A stretch of 64,000 nt of DNA from Murimonas intestini (GTDB taxonomy: Bacteria; Bacillota; Clostridia; Lachnospirales; Lachnospiraceae): positions 434,001 through 498,000 of the forward strand of contig QGGY01000002.1 of assembly GCA_003148945.1 (NCBI GenBank), given 5' to 3'. Positions 61,967 to 64,000 of this stretch are shown here, piece by piece; the stretch's first letter is position 1, and each line of letters starts with the position of its first letter. The translations under genes and the position numbers were made by a program. The notes beneath the pieces were generated by a model that searched no databases, was not told the origin of the DNA, and worked only from the letters and a program-made list of their open reading frames with translations.

Positions 61967-62001
61967 CTTGGTTTTTTATACTGGGAAGTTTTCGAACCAG
62001 T
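61967..62001 (-). ncRNA. preQ1-I riboswitch aptamer
   Basis: Minus strand: ACTGG stem, GTTC loop, then CCAGT closing the stem and the A-rich tail ATAAAAAACCAAG. Size (about 35 bases), the GGTTC element, the CCC side and the AAAAAAC tail match the class I preQ1 aptamer. It lies 37 bases upstream of queK with no terminator in between, so control is likely at translation. Confidence 0.82.
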
Positions 62002-62057
62002 CCAGGCTATTGCCGGCGTCTGACGGCTTTGCCTGATTGCATAAATGCCCGGAAACG

Positions 62058-62086
62058 AGTATAGCATAAAAAACAAAAGATGTACA
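62058..62086 (-). promoter_or_regulatory. Promoter of the Q salvage operon
   Basis: TGTACA (62081-62086), 17-base spacer ending TGC, TATACT (62058-62063). Transcription would start about 50 bases before the aptamer. Confidence 0.65.
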
Positions 62087-62106
62087 GAATGAACGCGAAA
62101 ATTATG

Positions 62107-62616
62107 TTACTGCTCTCTTCGGCCAGTAATGCGCGGAGACGGTCCGTTTCCACGTATTTCAGTCTCGTTCCATACCTCGGCGTCCTGCTTCCAGCCGTAT
62201 ACTTTGGCAGGTATAGAATAGCTGACACCGATCCCCAGTGCTATGGCTACTGCCAGCTTAAATGTCTCGATCCCCTTCATCATCGCCTCCTGCTCAGCCC
62301 CTGTGAAAAGGTAATAGGCAGTATAATATATCCCTGCGCCAGGCACCAGGGTAAAGATGCCGCAGAGCAGAAAAACGATTGTGGGAGCCTTATATTTCAC
62401 TGAAAGGAAACGGGCCATGGCTGAGAGGACCATACTGGCAGCAAATGTAGCCACTATAGGCGTATGGAACACCCTGCTGATCATCAGATAGACCGCCCAT
62501 CCAACACTCCCTGTCAGCCCGCAGGAGAGGTAATGCCTTTTAGGCACGCTGAACAGCACGGAAAATGCCACTGTCCCTGTAAATGCCATAATAATCTGCA
62601 GCACTATATCCATCAT
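62107..62616 (-). CDS. Threonine/serine exporter ThrE, C-terminal-type subunit (DUF3815)
   Basis: 169 residues from the ATG at 62614-62616, which overlaps the stop of the partner gene (ATGA) and has AGGAGG 6 bases upstream. Four membrane segments, including FSVLFSVPKRHYLSCGLTGS, ASMVLSAMARFLSVKYKAPT and FLLCGIFTLVPGAGIYYTAY. In the split ThrE system this half pairs with the DUF1212 half to export threonine and serine or related compounds. A longer reading from 62643 is rejected because of the ribosome binding site position. Confidence 0.88.
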   Translation of the reverse strand: MMDIVLQIIMAFTGTVAFSVLFSVPKRHYLSCGLTGSVGWAVYLMISRVFHTPIVATFAASMVLSAMARFLSVKYKAPTIVFLLCGIFTLVPGAGIYYTAYYLFTGAEQEAMMKGIETFKLAVAIALGIGVSYSIPAKVYGWKQDAEVWNETEIRGNGPSPRITGRREQ

Positions 62617-63395
62617 ATCCCGCCTCCTGCCACTATACTCCATATATTCATAGCCACCCCCACGCCCACGGCTATGCAGCCCGCTGTGAGCAGTGCATCC
62701 ACCAGCCTGATGATCCCCGACAGATAGTCATTCTCAAGAAAATTTCTAACGGAATTTGTCAGAGGTATCCCGGGCACAAGAGGGAAAATAGCGCCGATAA
62801 CCATTCTGTCCAGATTATTACCCAGGCCCGCTTTAAAAAGTATGCAGCATACCAGAGAGACTATGAGGCTGGCTGTAATATTCATCATTATCTTAGGCAG
62901 CTTTACTTTAGGCGCTCCATAGATCAGGAAGATGTAGAGCAGCACGCCAGCTGCAAAGGCCGCCGCAGAATCCCATGCACTTCCCCCGAACAGGTAGCAG
63001 AAACTTGCGCTGCCCACGCCCGATGCCAGAATCTGTATCAAATTTCCCGACACCTTCATCTTGTCTATCCGGTCCAGTTCTTCCTTCATTTCCTGTGGCG
63101 TACACTCACCGGCGCTTATCTGCCTGGAGAGATTATTAAGGGCCTCCACCCTGCACAGCATGATAGGCGCCAGAGGTACAGAGTGGATCTGGCTGGAATA
63201 AAACTGCCCCTCCGCCGAAATAGACGTAAAAATGCCATTTGCAATGACATATGCATTGAATTCTTTAAGCCCCAGAGCTTTCGCCGCATAGCGCATTGCC
63301 TCATCCGCCCTGAATATCTCCCCTCCGTTTGAAAGTATGGCTTCCCCCATGCGGTTTACAAGATCAAAAACTTCCATTGCTTCTATTTTCTCCAT
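62613..63395 (-). CDS. Threonine/serine exporter ThrE, N-terminal-type subunit (DUF1212)
   Basis: 260 residues. A soluble part (1-110, with GEAILSNGGEIFRADEAM, AYVIANGIFTSI and LNNLSRQISAGECTPQEM) is followed by about five membrane helices, including IGAIFPLVPGIPLTNSVRNF. In ThrE-type transporters the N-terminal part has the characteristic NGGE motif. Translationally coupled to the C-terminal half. 24 bases behind the aminotransferase gene. Confidence 0.9.
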   Translation of the reverse strand: MEKIEAMEVFDLVNRMGEAILSNGGEIFRADEAMRYAAKALGLKEFNAYVIANGIFTSISAEGQFYSSQIHSVPLAPIMLCRVEALNNLSRQISAGECTPQEMKEELDRIDKMKVSGNLIQILASGVGSASFCYLFGGSAWDSAAAFAAGVLLYIFLIYGAPKVKLPKIMMNITASLIVSLVCCILFKAGLGNNLDRMVIGAIFPLVPGIPLTNSVRNFLENDYLSGIIRLVDALLTAGCIAVGVGVAMNIWSIVAGGGI

Positions 63396-63419
63396 GCCTG
63401 ACCACCTGCCCTGCCGGTT

Positions 63420-64000
63420 TTAGAACACATATTCTTTCAGCCGTTCCATGGCTTCTATTACGAGAGAATGAGGAACCGCCAGATTCATACGTATTGTATT
63501 TGGTTTGTTGAAAGGGCGTCCATCCTGCCATATAACACCTCTTTCGATCCCGCTGCGTATCAGCTCATCCAGAGATTTACCCTTTGCCTCACACCATTTA
63601 CTGCAGTCCAGATAAAGCATATATGTCCCTTCAGGCTTTGAGAGCTCCACCCCGTCAAAATTCTCTGTTATGTAATCATAAGCATAGTTGACATTTGCGG
63701 CAAGGACTTCCCGCAGTTCATCCACCCACTCTGCCCCTTCCGGCTCATATGCCCCTATCAGCGCATGCATGGACAGCACATTCATTGAATTATAGTGTGA
63801 AAGCTCTGCCTGCCTGCACATCCTGTCCCGCAGGTACTTATTATATATAATGTGATACGATCCAATAAGCCCGGCCAGATTAAATGTCTTAGACGGGGCA
63901 TACAGGGCTATTACTCTCTGCCTGGCATCCTCAGATATGGTCTGTGTAGGGATATGCTTATGCCCGTTCAGTGTCAGATCAGACCAGATCTCATCAGAAA
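63420..64000 (-). CDS. PatB/MalY-type PLP-dependent C-S lyase or aminotransferase (partial, 5' end outside window)
   Basis: About 193 residues of the C-terminal half, entering from the right edge. It begins with SDEIWSDLTLNGHKHIPTQT (the pyridine-contacting Asp and following strand) and the PLP-Lys segment ALYAPSKTFNLAGLIGSYHI. It ends EAMERLKEYVF. This is the fold-type I pattern of MalY/PatB enzymes with cystathionine beta-lyase activity. It appears co-transcribed with the split ThrE exporter. The N-terminal half is not in the window. Confidence 0.88.
   Translation of the reverse strand, partial: SDEIWSDLTLNGHKHIPTQTISEDARQRVIALYAPSKTFNLAGLIGSYHIIYNKYLRDRMCRQAELSHYNSMNVLSMHALIGAYEPEGAEWVDELREVLAANVNYAYDYITENFDGVELSKPEGTYMLYLDCSKWCEAKGKSLDELIRSGIERGVIWQDGRPFNKPNTIRMNLAVPHSLVIEAMERLKEYVF

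Overview
The window looks like chromosomal DNA of a low-to-moderate GC Firmicute, most likely a gut-type member of the Lachnospiraceae (Clostridium cluster XIVa). The reasons are Gram-positive type elongation, ribosomal and RNA polymerase genes, strong AGGAGG ribosome binding sites, near-consensus sigma-A promoters, Firmicutes-type riboswitches (TPP, preQ1-I, L10 leader) and a gene set (GH4 glycosidase, URO-D paralogue, WG-repeat and Sel1 proteins) usual in that family. I see no rRNA, tRNA, CRISPR array, transposase, phage gene or origin.

Layout. 0-2.4 kb: a TPP-riboswitch-controlled thiM-thiE operon and an autoregulated-looking XRE/membrane-protein pair. 2.5-5.0 kb: a blaI-blaR1-type regulator pair with three operators. 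5.0-18 kb: metabolic and sensory genes (GH4 glycosidase, AraC regulator, PAS-GGDEF-hybrid histidine kinase, URO-D paralogue, acetyltransferase, sialate O-acetylesterase-like hydrolase) and two exported repeat proteins (Sel1, WG). 18-33.4 kb: the core information block on the minus strand, rplJ-rplL, rpoB-rpoC, rpsL-rpsG-fusA-tuf, with one VanZ-type gene facing it. 33.4-38.2 kb: carB without carA, and a large XRE-type regulator. 38.4-57.1 kb: a variant type VII secretion (T7SS) locus. 57.3-59.6 kb: rpmG-secE-nusG-rplK-rplA. 59.7-62.0 kb: a preQ1-riboswitch-controlled queuosine salvage operon. 62.1-64 kb: a split ThrE exporter and a PatB/MalY-type aminotransferase that runs off the window.

The most notable region is the T7SS-like locus. 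It lies between rplA and rplJ, genes that are normally adjacent in bacteria. In transcription order it encodes a zinc-ribbon membrane protein, a Ser/Thr kinase with one membrane segment and TPRs, a 47-residue membrane protein, an EssC-type FHA/FtsK ATPase, a YukD/EsaB ubiquitin-like protein, two WXG100 proteins, an SLH-like/BIG2 lipoprotein, and two very large zinc-ribbon/TPR/propeller-like proteins with long low-complexity repeats. Canonical EsaA, EssA and EssB are not recognisable. The kinase has the topology of EssB but keeps catalytic residues, and EssC has an intact FHA fold, so a phospho-regulated secretion machine is a reasonable hypothesis.

A second coherent system is the Q salvage operon: a nucleosidase, an ECF S component and a radical SAM enzyme under a preQ1-I-like aptamer. 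Regulatory RNA is well represented: TPP, preQ1 and L10 leaders, plus twin hairpins abutting the rplK and rplA ribosome binding sites that look like L1 autoregulation sites.
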